DNA from: Actinokineospora bangkokensis
Lineage (GTDB): Bacteria > Actinomycetota > Actinomycetes > Mycobacteriales > Pseudonocardiaceae
Assembly (NCBI RefSeq): GCF_001940455.1
Contig: NZ_MKQR01000011.1
Location: 186,001-250,000 of the forward strand
Length of the DNA: 64,000 nt
Direction of reading: 5' to 3'
The notes beneath the pieces were generated by a model. The model worked only from the letters and a program-made list of their open reading frames with translations, ran no database searches and was not told where the DNA came from. Of the stretch, positions 8,447 to 17,032 are shown in pieces; within the stretch, counting starts at the first letter, position 1, and each line of letters begins with the position of its first letter. A program made the translations under genes and the position numbers.

Positions 8447-9637
8447 GTGGCGGGTGGGGCGGGGCGGGGCATGTGGCCGCTGTACGCGGCGGGGTTCACG
8501 ACCGCGTTCGGGGCGCACGGGATCGCGGCGAACCTGGGCGGGTCCGCCGAGGGGGCGGTGACCTCGCTGCTGGTGCTCGGCGGGCTGCTCGCCCTGTACG
8601 ACGGCGCCGAGGTGCTGCTCAAACCGGTGTTCGGCAGCCTGGCCGACCGGGTGGGGGCCAAGCCGGTGCTGCTGGGTGGGCTCGCCGCCTTCGCCGCGGC
8701 GTCCGCGTTGTACGCCGTCGCGGACAGCCCCGGGTGGCTGTGGGCGGCGCGGTTGGGGCAAGGTGCGGCGGCGTCGGCCTTCTCGCCGTCCGCTTCGGCG
8801 ATGGTCGCGCGGCTCAGCCCGGCGGCCCAGCGCGGGAGCGCCTTCGGCGGGTACGGGTTCCACAAGTCGATCGGCTACACGTTGGGGCCGTTGCTCGGGG
8901 GCGTGTTGGTGTGGGCGGGCGGGTTGCGGTTGTTGTTCACCGTGATGGCGTTGTGCGCGGCGGGCGTCGCGGTGTGGGCCGCTGCCGCTGTCCCGGGGGT
9001 GCCGCCGTTGCCGCGCAAGCGGCAGACGGTGGCGGACCTCGCGCGTCGGTTGGCTGACCGCTCGTTCCTCGTGCCAACGGCGGCGCTCGCCGCGGCGACG
9101 GCCGCGCTGTCCGTGGGCGTGGGTTTCCTCCCCGTCTCGGGGGCCGCGGCCGGTCTCGGCACGATCGCCACCGGCGCGGCGGTCTCGGTCCTGGCCGCCG
9201 CGGCCGCGGCCGTGCAACCGCGGGCGGGCCGCGCGCTGGACGCGGGCAGGCTGTCCACGCGCACCGGGTTGCTGGTGGGGTTGGGGGTCACCGCCGCCGG
9301 GGTGGGTGCCGCGGTGGTGCCCGGGGTGGTGGGCGTCCTGGTGGCTGCCGCGCTCATCGGGGTGGGCACGGGGTTGATCACGCCGCTGGGCTTCGCCGCG
9401 CTGGCCGCCGCGACCCCCGAGGAGCGCATGGGGCAGACGATGGGGTCCGCTGAGCTGGGCCGGGAACTGGGGGACGCGGGCGGGCCCCTGCTCGTGGCCG
9501 GCGTCGCGACCGTCTCCGCGCTGGCCTTCGGCTACGCCGCCCTGGCCGTCCTGCTGGCGGTGGGTCCGCTGCTTGCGGTGGCGCTGAGGCTCCGCACGCG
9601 GGTTCCCCGGTCACGTCACCGGGGCCAGTTGCGCTGA
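8447..9637 (+). CDS. Major facilitator superfamily (MFS) transporter
   Basis: About 396 residues, roughly 12 hydrophobic segments. The MFS motif A-like loop is GSLADRVGAKPVLLGG between helices 2 and 3. Probably a drug or metabolite efflux permease; substrate unknown. The start is uncertain: GTG at 8447 has GGGGAGGG 6-7 nt upstream, ATG at 8414 would add 11 residues, and the first well-conserved residues begin at MWPLYAAGF (8471). It stands after a terminator, so it has its own promoter. Confidence 0.85.
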   Translation: MAGGAGRGMWPLYAAGFTTAFGAHGIAANLGGSAEGAVTSLLVLGGLLALYDGAEVLLKPVFGSLADRVGAKPVLLGGLAAFAAASALYAVADSPGWLWAARLGQGAAASAFSPSASAMVARLSPAAQRGSAFGGYGFHKSIGYTLGPLLGGVLVWAGGLRLLFTVMALCAAGVAVWAAAAVPGVPPLPRKRQTVADLARRLADRSFLVPTAALAAATAALSVGVGFLPVSGAAAGLGTIATGAAVSVLAAAAAAVQPRAGRALDAGRLSTRTGLLVGLGVTAAGVGAAVVPGVVGVLVAAALIGVGTGLITPLGFAALAAATPEERMGQTMGSAELGRELGDAGGPLLVAGVATVSALAFGYAALAVLLAVGPLLAVALRLRTRVPRSRHRGQLR

Positions 9638-9731
9638 TCGGGTGATGATCGCGGAACCGTCCGTGCGGGTGTGGGCGGGCTGGTGGGATGTGCGGCGGTT
9701 CGGGGACTCGGCAGATGTGCGAGGCGGTGTG

Positions 9732-10478
9732 GTGAAGCAGCGCAAAGGGCCTCCTGGGCCGCGGCCGTGGGTGAGCGCGGCGTGGTGGTTGTCGATGAAC
9801 GGGGTCGTGGCCGCGTTCAGCGCCGCGGTGGCGGTGGCGGCGCTGGTGGTGGCGATCGTCGCGATCCCCGCGTCGCCGGACGAGGCGGCCGTCTCGGACC
9901 TGCGCCGCACGCCGGACTTGGGGTTGTCGTTCTGGCAGGGCGACAAGGCGGCGGTGTTGCACGACACCAGCGTGGGCGCGGAGGGGCTGGTGCCGCGGGT
10001 GACGGTGGACCTGGGCTCCGGGCCGTTCGAGGTGCGGTTCCCGGAACTGGCCGAGGAGGACCTGCTCGCGCTGGACGTGCGGGAGGACGACAGCGGGTTC
10101 CACGTCGTCGAGGGCGCCGACACGAACGCGCCGGTCGACGGGGCGGCGTTCCTGCCCGGGAAGGGGCACGTCGACAGCGAGCAGGGCAGCGCGACGCTCT
10201 ACGTCTCCCACGACGGGCTCTTCAACGCCATCGGGGGCCAGCGCGCGGGCGACATCGGCAACCGCAAGGCGAGCGTCTACTACTCGCGGATCGACCTGCC
10301 CCAGGACACCACGCTGACCCAGTTCCCCACCGGGGTGTACGAGGTGTCGGAGGCATCCCTCGTGCCGCTGACCGAACTGCACAGGGACCTCTACGTCGTG
10401 GCCTGGCGCGACAACGACCACGACGACGTGGTCGACGGCGGGGAGTACGAGTACATCGTGCTCAATTTCCCCGGGTGA
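9732..10478 (+). CDS. Membrane-anchored protein of unknown function
   Basis: About 248 residues. One strong hydrophobic segment (about residues 18-45, GVVAAFSAAVAVAALVVAI) follows a basic N-terminus, so it is a signal anchor or uncleaved signal with a large extracytoplasmic domain rich in acidic residues. I recognise no family. GTG at 9732 is chosen because the hydrophobic segment then sits at the usual place; an ATG at 9642 would add 30 unlikely residues. Same orientation as the ATP-grasp gene 53 bp downstream. Confidence 0.65.
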   Translation: MKQRKGPPGPRPWVSAAWWLSMNGVVAAFSAAVAVAALVVAIVAIPASPDEAAVSDLRRTPDLGLSFWQGDKAAVLHDTSVGAEGLVPRVTVDLGSGPFEVRFPELAEEDLLALDVREDDSGFHVVEGADTNAPVDGAAFLPGKGHVDSEQGSATLYVSHDGLFNAIGGQRAGDIGNRKASVYYSRIDLPQDTTLTQFPTGVYEVSEASLVPLTELHRDLYVVAWRDNDHDDVVDGGEYEYIVLNFPG

Positions 10479-10531
10479 CACGGCCGGGCCTGCGCCGCTG
10501 GTGGGCGCGGGTCGGGCACCATGCCGGGGTG

Positions 10532-11371
10532 ATGATCCTGCTGCCCTGCGACGTCCTGAACCCCCGCCGGGTCGACGAGCACTTCGCCGCCGAGGCCGAG
10601 GCCGCTCGCGACGCCGGGCTGGAGGTCGCCCACGTCGACCACGACGCGTTGCAGCGCGGCGGTGGCGCCGACGACGGTGTGCGGCGGGTCCGCGGGGAGG
10701 GCGAGGCCGTCTACCGGGGGTGGATGCTGCGCAGCGAGCGGTACGCGGCGTTCGACGAGGCGCTGCGGCACCGCGGTGTCATCCTGCGCACGACCGCGGA
10801 GCAGTACAAGCAGGCGCATGAGCTGCCTGGGTGGTACTCGGCGCTGGAGGAGGTCACGCCGGAGTCGGTATGGACCGAGGGGGACGCGCGGGAGGCGTTC
10901 GAGCGCGCCCTGGCGGCGTTGGGCTCCGGAGCAGCGGTGCTGCGGGACTACACCAAGTCGATGAAGCACTACTGGCACGAAGCCGCCTACGTCCCCGACG
11001 TGACCGATGTGGAGGGCGCGTGGGCGGTGGCAACCCGCTTCCGCGAACTGCGCGACGACGACTTCACCGGCGGCTTCGTGCTGCGCCGCTTCGAGCGGTT
11101 CACCTCCGCCGAGGTGCGCACCTGGTGGGTGGGCGGCGAGTGCCGCCTGGTCGGCCCCCACCCCGACACCCCCGACGACCGGCACGAGCCGGGCCCGGAC
11201 CTGGCCGCGCTCACCCCCCTGGTGGCCGGTCTCGCCCTGCCCTTCGCCACCGTCGACCTCGCCCAGCGCGAGGACGGCGCGTGGCGGGTGGTCGAACTGG
11301 GCGACGGCCAGGTCAGCGACCGCCCCCGCACCGGCGACCCGGCGGAGTTCGTGCGGACCATCACGCGCTGA
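10532..11371 (+). CDS. ATP-grasp domain protein (DUF4343-like)
   Basis: 279 residues with an ATP-grasp-type carboxylate-amine ligase layout. The N-terminal part (DVLNPRRVDEHF...) is followed by a central nucleotide-binding region (AAVLRDYTKSMKHYW) and a C-terminal motif VVELGDGQVSD. This resembles stand-alone ATP-grasp proteins whose substrate is unknown. A GTG directly before the ATG (10529) is an alternative start. No partner enzyme such as a methyltransferase or precursor peptide is visible nearby. Confidence 0.75.
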   Translation: MILLPCDVLNPRRVDEHFAAEAEAARDAGLEVAHVDHDALQRGGGADDGVRRVRGEGEAVYRGWMLRSERYAAFDEALRHRGVILRTTAEQYKQAHELPGWYSALEEVTPESVWTEGDAREAFERALAALGSGAAVLRDYTKSMKHYWHEAAYVPDVTDVEGAWAVATRFRELRDDDFTGGFVLRRFERFTSAEVRTWWVGGECRLVGPHPDTPDDRHEPGPDLAALTPLVAGLALPFATVDLAQREDGAWRVVELGDGQVSDRPRTGDPAEFVRTITR

Positions 11372-11428
11372 ACTGCGGGTGCGACCACACCGTCGTCGGT
11401 GCGTGGGGGCACCAAAGACGGTGGGGCG

Positions 11429-11710
11429 CTACTGGCCGCTGTGGTCGAGGACGTTGCCGTTGACGCAGTGGTTGGTCTGGACGCCGTTCCAGGCGCCGCC
11501 GACGGGGACCACGGCGAGTTCCTGGAAGCAGACCGACGCGGCGGTGAAGTTCCAGTTGTTGGCCGCGTTGATGCCACCGCCGAAGTTGACGTGGTGGTCG
11601 GCGTCGACCGAGACCGGTGGGGTGACGTCGGCCAGCGCCGGGCTCGCCGCCAGCAGCGGTACCGCGACCGCGGAGACAGCGGTACCGACCCAGCGCAGAA
11701 CAGAAACCAT
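11429..11710 (-). CDS. Small secreted protein with two cysteines, unknown function
   Basis: 93 residues. A clear Sec signal peptide (about 1-27, ending SPALA) leaves a ~65-residue mature protein rich in Asn, Val and Gly. Its two cysteines (in ASVCFQEL and TNHCVNGN) could form one disulfide. Composition recalls small secreted surface proteins of actinomycetes such as chaplins and rodlins, but it has no chaplin motif I recognise. Lies alone on the minus strand, convergent with the ATP-grasp gene. Confidence 0.7.
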   Translation of the reverse strand: MVSVLRWVGTAVSAVAVPLLAASPALADVTPPVSVDADHHVNFGGGINAANNWNFTAASVCFQELAVVPVGGAWNGVQTNHCVNGNVLDHSGQ

Positions 11711-11894
11711 CGGGAATCCTCCTCCTCGACAACGAAGTCAAGGCAACGCTAGGAGCACCCCACGACAGGATTCCCCTGCGACACGGCCATGTCACCTGGT
11801 TGTGGGACGACCCTCCACCCTGGACTACACGTCGCGGGACGACGTAGGCGAGGTGGAGCGTGGCCGCGCTGCGCCCACCCAGCGGCGGGCGCGC

Positions 11895-11942
11895 GGAAGC
11901 CCCGGCTGTGCGAACCGGGGGTTCCGCGCAGCCGGGGCTTCC
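11895..11942 (-). terminator. Hairpin terminator of the DUF3618/holin-like operon
   Basis: An 18-bp stem with one mismatch (left arm 11895-11912, right arm 11925-11942, 12-nt loop) lies just downstream of the stop at 11949 of the minus-strand operon. Confidence 0.8.
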
Positions 11943-11948
11943 CGGTGG

Positions 11949-12566
11949 TCAGCTGCCGCTGGCCGCGTGCCGGACGCCTTCCTTGGCGTCCTGCGCGCCG
12001 GATTGGGCGCTGTCCTTGACCTCCTGGGCCGCGTCCACCGCGGTCTGCTTGACCTGCTCGGCCGCGTGCTGGGCCGACTCGCGCAGGTCGCCGCCGACGT
12101 TCGCGGCGGCCTCGGTCGCGGCGTGGCGCACCGGCTCGACGAGGTCCCCGGCCTGGTCGCGGACCTGGGCGGCGACGCGCTTCTCGGCCTGGGAGGTCGG
12201 GATGAGCGACGCGGTGAGCAGGCCTGCGCCGAAGGCGATGAGGCCCGCGGCCAGGGGGCTGCCCTGGGTCTGGCGCCGCACCGCGTCGGTGGTCTGGTGG
12301 GCGACCTGCTGGGTGGACTCGGCCACCGAGCGGGACTGCTCGCGCACCGCGTCCACGGCGCCGGATCCCCCGCCGCTGGGGGTCAGGTCGTCGGCCACAC
12401 CCATCACCTTGTCCTTCACCTTGCGCAGTCCGCCGCGAGCGCGCTCGACGCGCCGGTCGACGATGCGGCTGGGGCTGGTGCGGTCGACCAGGCGGTCGAC
12501 GTCACCGGTCAGGTCGGCCCTGGTCCGCTCGATCTCGTGCCTCAGCTGGTCGGGTGTCGCGCCCAT
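11949..12566 (-). CDS. DUF3618 family membrane-associated protein
   Basis: 205 residues. The N-terminal motif PDQLRHEIERTRADLTGDVD is typical of DUF3618 (the DLxxTxDxL pattern). A central hydrophobic segment (LAAGLIAFGAGLLTASLI, about 109-126) is followed by a long Ala/Gln/Glu-rich amphipathic tail resembling apolipoprotein-like or LEA-like helices. Together with the two upstream genes it forms the common actinobacterial DUF3618/holin-like cassette, thought to act at the cell envelope and often stress-induced. The start overlaps the end of the holin-like gene. Confidence 0.85.
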   Translation of the reverse strand: MGATPDQLRHEIERTRADLTGDVDRLVDRTSPSRIVDRRVERARGGLRKVKDKVMGVADDLTPSGGGSGAVDAVREQSRSVAESTQQVAHQTTDAVRRQTQGSPLAAGLIAFGAGLLTASLIPTSQAEKRVAAQVRDQAGDLVEPVRHAATEAAANVGGDLRESAQHAAEQVKQTAVDAAQEVKDSAQSGAQDAKEGVRHAASGS

Positions 12567-12961
12567 TCCGCGTCCTCCTTGAGCGTCTCGATCGTCTTCT
12601 CCGGCTTGGGCGAGACCTGGCGCATGGCCGTGCGGCCCCTCAGGAACAGCACCGCCCCGGCGATGGCCCAGACCAGGGCCACCAGCGCCGTCGCCCAGCC
12701 CAGGTCGATCACGTTGGACAGGCCGTAGGCCACGGCCAGGCTGGCCAGCACCGCCACCATGTACCCGGCGAACCCGGCGCCGCCGAGCATCCCGGCGGCC
12801 TTGCCCGCCTTGCGCGCCTCGGCGGTCAGCTCCACCCGCGCCAGCTCGATCTCCTGGCGCAGCAACCGGTTGAGGTCCGAGGTGATCTGGGTGACGATCT
12901 CGCCGAGGCTGGGCTCGGCGCCGGGCGCCCGCTCGTGGGCATCGGTGCGCGGGTCGGTCAC
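12542..12961 (-). CDS. Phage-holin superfamily (Phage_holin_3_6/DUF1469) membrane protein
   Basis: 139 residues. The N-terminal amphipathic helix LGEIVTQITSDLNRLLRQEIELARVELT is the family signature, followed by two transmembrane segments (about 60-83 and 88-108). It is not a phage gene: this is a chromosomal envelope protein that nearly always sits beside DUF3618. The GTG start overlaps the stop of the gene upstream (GTGA), and the end overlaps the next gene by 25 bp, so the three genes are one operon. Confidence 0.85.
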   Translation of the reverse strand: MTDPRTDAHERAPGAEPSLGEIVTQITSDLNRLLRQEIELARVELTAEARKAGKAAGMLGGAGFAGYMVAVLASLAVAYGLSNVIDLGWATALVALVWAIAGAVLFLRGRTAMRQVSPKPEKTIETLKEDAEWARHPTS

Positions 12962-13686
12962 GGCAGCCTCCGCTCGCCCTCGGTGTGGGGCAGGCCCGGC
13001 TGCGGCACGCCACCGGGGACCGCGGCGGGCTCGTACACCGGCGCCGTCACCGGGGGCTGGGGCGCCGGGGTCACCTGGCCCGCGGGCGGCGCGGGCGCCG
13101 GGACCTCCGGGGCGGTGGACGTCCACTGGCCACCGGCCGGGGTGGACCCGCCCGCGGGGCCGTCGCCGTTGGAGCTGCCGGTGCCCGCCGCGCTCAGGCC
13201 CTTGGCGAGCCTGCCGACGGCGAACCCGGCGAGGGCCGACCCGAGCAGGAACGCCGCGGGCCTGCGCCGGGCGAAGGCCCGCACGTCCTGCAGCACTTCC
13301 TCGGGGTGGTCACCGCTGAGCCGGTCGGCGAACTGCTTGCCGTGCTGCGACAGCTGGAGCACCGCGGTGCGCGCCGGGGAGTCCTGTTCGGACCGCTCCG
13401 CCATCGCGCTGAGGTCGTCGGCCCACCCGCGCAGCAGCTCACCCGCGCGGCCGGTCTGCGTCCTGGCCTCCTCGGCCAACCGCTGCTGCACGTCACCCGC
13501 GAGGTTCGCCGCCTGCCCCTTGGTCTCGGCCAGGACGTCGGCGGCCTTGTCCTTGGCCGTGCTCGCGACCTGGGCACCGGACTCCGCGACCGAGGACGCC
13601 GCGTCGGCGGCCCGGTCGGTCACCCCGCCCGCCCCGTCGGTCGAGCGGCCGTCCTGGCCGGTGACGGTGTGCGTTGGGTGGTTCAC
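12958..13686 (-). CDS. Ala-rich amphipathic membrane protein, first gene of the DUF3618 cassette
   Basis: 242 residues. The first ~150 are Ala/Glu/Gln-rich amphipathic helix with LEA/apolipoprotein-like composition (AKDKAADVLAETKGQAANLAG). A short hydrophobic segment (AFLLGSALAGFAVGRLAKGL) follows, then a Pro/Gly/Ala-rich disordered tail. The name is by position, as the counterpart of cell-envelope cassette proteins in relatives. First in the operon, so the promoter should lie in 13687-13933. Confidence 0.75.
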   Translation of the reverse strand: MNHPTHTVTGQDGRSTDGAGGVTDRAADAASSVAESGAQVASTAKDKAADVLAETKGQAANLAGDVQQRLAEEARTQTGRAGELLRGWADDLSAMAERSEQDSPARTAVLQLSQHGKQFADRLSGDHPEEVLQDVRAFARRRPAAFLLGSALAGFAVGRLAKGLSAAGTGSSNGDGPAGGSTPAGGQWTSTAPEVPAPAPPAGQVTPAPQPPVTAPVYEPAAVPGGVPQPGLPHTEGERRLP

Positions 13687-13933
13687 TGGCTCCTCCTCGA
13701 TAGCACCTGTCGCGCGCCACCCACCACCGACAAGTGCGTGGTCAGTGCCCGGAGGCCCTGCGGTCGCCTTCTCGGTGTGCGTGCGCGGAGTGGGTTCTGC
13801 GGATCGGGTGCCCGTGCTCCGGATTCTTATGCGTCCTTTTCCCGAACAATCTTTGCCGCCGTGCGGGGTTTACCTGGAAATGTTCCGATCTCGCCGCGTG
13901 GACTCCGCGTCCGCGTCCTTTCGGCCGACGCGC

Positions 13934-14452
13934 CTACCGCGGCCCGTACCCCGGCGGGGGTGGGAAAGCGGGGGGCCGGTAGCGCAGGAAGGCGAGGGTG
14001 GGCGAGAGCACCGACAGGGTGAACGTCGCCAAGGCGAACGCCCCGATGACGATGATCGGCAGGTCCAAGCCGAACTCGATGACGTAGTCGCGGATGTCCG
14101 CGATCGCGAAGAACAGCACGACCGGCACCAGCGGCAGCAGCGCCCCGAGCCCGGTCAGCACGGCTCCCGGCACCTTCTGGACGAAGATCAGCACGGCGCC
14201 GAGCACCAGCAGCAGCGCCGACACCGCCAGCAGCACCCCGCAGGCCAACGGCAGGGTGTGCAGCAGGGCCACGTTCCGCCTGCACGACCCATAGCACGCC
14301 GCCGACGCGGCGAAGGTGGTGTACGAACCCCACGCCGCTCCCAGGGACAGGAGCAGTGCCAACGCGGCTGTCGTGTACGCGGTCGCCCCACTCGGCCTCG
14401 GGCGAGCTGGGGGTGCGAACCCGCCGGGCGGGTAGGGCGGGTAGTAGCTCAC
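13934..14452 (-). CDS. Integral membrane protein, unknown function
   Basis: 172 residues from GTG. A Pro/Tyr-rich N-terminus (SYYPPYPPGG) and a similar Pro-rich C-terminus bracket four hydrophobic helices. Such proline-tailed four-helix proteins are common and uncharacterised in actinobacteria. Alternative upstream starts to 14545 exist but would read through the GC-rich leader. Divergent from the kinase-like gene at 14582. Confidence 0.7.
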   Translation of the reverse strand: MSYYPPYPPGGFAPPARPRPSGATAYTTAALALLLSLGAAWGSYTTFAASAACYGSCRRNVALLHTLPLACGVLLAVSALLLVLGAVLIFVQKVPGAVLTGLGALLPLVPVVLFFAIADIRDYVIEFGLDLPIIVIGAFALATFTLSVLSPTLAFLRYRPPAFPPPPGYGPR

Positions 14453-14581
14453 GGCGCCATCCAGGTCAGGTCTCGGCAGGAGTCCCACCGACCCCCGCCA
14501 GGCGCCGCGGATCCTATTGGCACTCATTTCCCCGTTCGTCGACAACTCGGAACCAGCTCGCGGTCGGACTACCCTGCGCGG

Positions 14582-15061
14582 ATGGCGCGGATCCTGGTCA
14601 CCGGCATGTCAGGCGCAGGGAAGTCGAGCGCCCTCAACGCTTTGGGCGCACGGGGGTACCGCGTGGTGGACACCGACTACGGCGAGTGGATCGAGGACGT
14701 CCCCGGACGCGAGCGGGTGTGGCGGGAAGAGGAGATGGAGGCGCTGCTGCGTGCTCACGAACAGTCGGGGGAACCGCTGATCGTCGCGGGCACCGTGCGC
14801 AACCAAGGGCGGTTCTACCCCCGGTTCGACCACGTCGTCCTGCTGACCGCTCCCCTGCCGGTGCTGCTGGACCGCGTCGCCCGGCGCACCGACAACGGGT
14901 TCGGGAAGGGCGACGGCGAACGAGCGCGCATCGCGGCGGACACGGCGGAGGTCGAGCCGCTGCTGCGCGCCTCGGCGAGCGTGGTGATCGACACCCGTGA
15001 GCCGCTGTCGGCCGTGGTCGAGCGGTTGGCCGCTCTCGCGGGACCCCCACCGCACCCGTGA
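14582..15061 (+). CDS. P-loop nucleotide kinase-like ATP-binding protein
   Basis: 159 residues. Walker A is GMSGAGKSS (about residues 8-16), followed by DTDYGEW, where kinases of the shikimate/adenylate-kinase type place a substrate Asp, and a C-terminal half (LLTAPLPVLLDRVARRTDNGFGK) with the LID-like arginines. It resembles broad AAA_18 kinase-like proteins; substrate unknown. Convergent with the next membrane protein gene. Confidence 0.8.
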   Translation: MARILVTGMSGAGKSSALNALGARGYRVVDTDYGEWIEDVPGRERVWREEEMEALLRAHEQSGEPLIVAGTVRNQGRFYPRFDHVVLLTAPLPVLLDRVARRTDNGFGKGDGERARIAADTAEVEPLLRASASVVIDTREPLSAVVERLAALAGPPPHP

Positions 15062-15071
15062 CGGCGGGCCG

Positions 15072-15512
15072 CTACTCCGGCGCTGTGGGGTTGGTGCCCT
15101 CACGGGCGCGGGCGGCCTTGGAAACCCGCCGGACCTCGCCGAAGTAGGCGACGAGGAAGACCAGGAACAGCAGGATGCCCGCGGCGCTCAACCAGAACAC
15201 CGACATGCCGAACAGGCGCAGGACCACGTGCGCGGTGAGGCTCAGGAAGGCGAGGGCACCCACGATGGCGATCGACATGCGGCCGGGGTCGCGGGGGTGC
15301 CGGAACGCCTGGGTCAAGCGCAGGCTCACCTGTTCCTGCGGCTTGTACCACCCCTTGCGCAGCCCCACTCCGACGCCCACGACGATGATCACGCCCATCA
15401 CCGCGTACGCCCAGATCACGGGTAGGTCCAGCACGCCGGTCGCGGCTCCGAGCGCGGCCGCGAGCACCACGGCGCCGACGGAGAACGCGGTGCGCGCACG
15501 AGCAGAAGGCAA
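15072..15512 (-). CDS. Small integral membrane protein, TTG start
   Basis: About 146 residues with four predicted transmembrane helices: VGAVVLAAALGAATGV, WAYAVMGVIIVVGVGVGL, IAIVGALAFLSLTAHVVL and AAGILLFLVFLVAYF. The best start is TTG at 15512 with a GGGGG stretch 6 nt upstream; no ATG or GTG occurs nearby in frame. Function unknown. A strong terminator separates it from the FAD monooxygenase operon. Confidence 0.65.
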   Translation of the reverse strand: MPSARARTAFSVGAVVLAAALGAATGVLDLPVIWAYAVMGVIIVVGVGVGLRKGWYKPQEQVSLRLTQAFRHPRDPGRMSIAIVGALAFLSLTAHVVLRLFGMSVFWLSAAGILLFLVFLVAYFGEVRRVSKAARAREGTNPTAPE

Positions 15513-15581
15513 GGTGGACCCCCAGTAGTCGACCGGCTGCCGGTAGCGGTTCCATGATCGCACCGGGGAGGGGCGCCCGCA

Positions 15582-15617
15582 CGGGGGCCGTTCCGACGCA
15601 GGTCGGAACGGCCCCCG
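15582..15617 (-). terminator. Terminator of the monooxygenase/hemerythrin/MFS operon
   Basis: A perfect 16-bp stem (left arm 15582-15597, right arm 15602-15617, 4-nt loop) lies immediately after the stop at 15620 of the minus-strand operon. Confidence 0.85.
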
Positions 15618-15619
15618 CG

Positions 15620-17032
15620 TCACGTGCCGACCGCGTCGACCACCGCTGCGCCGACCGCCGATGCCCCCGCCGCATCGGCTGCCCACGCGGCGTAGCCGTC
15701 CGGGCGGACGAGCAGCGCATCGGGGCGCGGGTCGCGCCAGTGCGCGGTGACCACGCGGTCCTGCGGCACCGCCACCTCCACCCCGGCGGGCAGCACGAGC
15801 ACGTGCTTGCCCGCGCGCAGCAGTTCGTAGAGCCTGCCCGTGGACAGGTCCTGGTCGGGGACCCTCCTGCCCACGAGCTTGTGCGACCCGCGCGGCGCCG
15901 GGTACGCGTAGCCGACGCCGGTGATCTCCCCGATCGCCGCGCGGCTGACCGGGCGCACGTGCTTGACGACGAACGAGCGCACCGCGCGCAGGGCGACCTC
16001 GGCGGGGTTCTTGGCCATGGCCAGGCGCAGGTTCAACCCGCTGCTGCGCAGCACCTTCGCGCCGACCGGGTGGCGTTCGGCGTGGTAGGTGTCGAGCAGC
16101 GACGGGGGTGACCAGCCCTTGACCACCGCGGCCAGCTTCCAGCTGAGGTTGGCCGCGTCCTGCAGGCCGGTGTTCATGCCCTGCCCGCCCGCGGGCGAGT
16201 GCTGGTGGGCGGCGTCGCCCGCGAGCAGGACGCGGTCGACGCGGTAGCGGGGGGCTTGGCGCTCGTCGCTGTGGAAGCGGCCGAGCCAGCGGGGCGAGTG
16301 CATGCCGTAGTCCGAGCCGAAGGCCCGCTCGGTGATCGAGCGCAGCTCCTCGAACTCCACCGGGGCGTCGTCGGGGACGTCGCGGTTGCGCCGGTCCCAG
16401 CCGCCGATGCGCCACCAGCCGTCGCCGAACGGGGCGATGAAGCCGAAGGCGTCCCCGATGCCGTGCACGCGGACGACGACGTCCGGTTCCGCGCGCAGGC
16501 GCACGTCGGCCAGCACCACCGACTTGATGACCGCGTGCCCGGGGAACGGCACCCCCACCGCGGCGCGGACGGCGCTGCGCACGCCGTCCGCGCCCACCAG
16601 GTAGTCCGCGCGGAACTCCCCCGCCGGGGTCACCGCGGTGACCCCGGCGCCGTCCTGCTCGACCGCGGTGACCTCGGTGCCGTGGTGCAACTCGACACCG
16701 AGGTCCCGGGCGCGGCGCAGCAGCAGCCGCTCCACCTCGTACTGCGGGGTGACCAGCAGGAAGGCGTAGCGGGAGTCCAGCGAGGTGATGTCGAACGGCA
16801 GCGAGCCGAACAGCCGCAGCTCACCGATGACCTGGCCGCGGGCGACCAGCTCGTCGGCGAGGCCGCGCGCGTCGAGCAGCTCCAGGGTGCGGGCGTGGAC
16901 GCCGAAGGCGCGGGAGAGGTTGCTCAGGCCCTCGGGCCGCTTGTCGAGCACGGTGACCGGGACGCCCGCGGCGGCGAGGTCGCCCGCCAGCAGCAGCCCG
17001 GTCGGGCCCGCGCCCACGACGAGCGCGCTCAC
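15620..17032 (-). CDS. FAD-dependent aromatic monooxygenase (PHBH fold)
   Basis: 470 residues from GTG. FAD ADP-binding GAGPTG (about 7-12), the DG motif (GADGVRSAVR) and the GD motif (LLAGDAAHQHSPAGGQGMN) are all present. The C-terminal ~100 residues form the thioredoxin-like domain typical of polyketide or phenol hydroxylases, ending in the [11 protein letters not shown] motif. It hydroxylates or inactivates an aromatic substrate with NAD(P)H and O2. It overlaps the oxidoreductase upstream by 4 bp and ends an operon with a DHA2 exporter. That context fits drug modification plus efflux, or a remote tailoring step of the PKS product. Confidence 0.92.
   Translation of the reverse strand: MSALVVGAGPTGLLLAGDLAAAGVPVTVLDKRPEGLSNLSRAFGVHARTLELLDARGLADELVARGQVIGELRLFGSLPFDITSLDSRYAFLLVTPQYEVERLLLRRARDLGVELHHGTEVTAVEQDGAGVTAVTPAGEFRADYLVGADGVRSAVRAAVGVPFPGHAVIKSVVLADVRLRAEPDVVVRVHGIGDAFGFIAPFGDGWWRIGGWDRRNRDVPDDAPVEFEELRSITERAFGSDYGMHSPRWLGRFHSDERQAPRYRVDRVLLAGDAAHQHSPAGGQGMNTGLQDAANLSWKLAAVVKGWSPPSLLDTYHAERHPVGAKVLRSSGLNLRLAMAKNPAEVALRAVRSFVVKHVRPVSRAAIGEITGVGYAYPAPRGSHKLVGRRVPDQDLSTGRLYELLRAGKHVLVLPAGVEVAVPQDRVVTAHWRDPRPDALLVRPDGYAAWAADAAGASAVGAAVVDAVGT

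Noticed and set aside
6446-9217. Long minus-strand open frame across the trypsin-like protease
   Set aside because: Overlaps two convincing plus-strand genes and a terminator; Gly/Ala/Arg low-complexity translation.
12542-12961. Phage origin suggested by holin similarity
   Set aside because: The family name is misleading: DUF3618 neighbour, no other phage gene, and the cassette is a normal actinobacterial envelope unit.
15620-17032. Direct membership of this monooxygenase in the PKS cluster
   Set aside because: It lies in a separate terminated operon under MarR, over 12 kb from the PKS operon; a tailoring role is possible but not supported by position.
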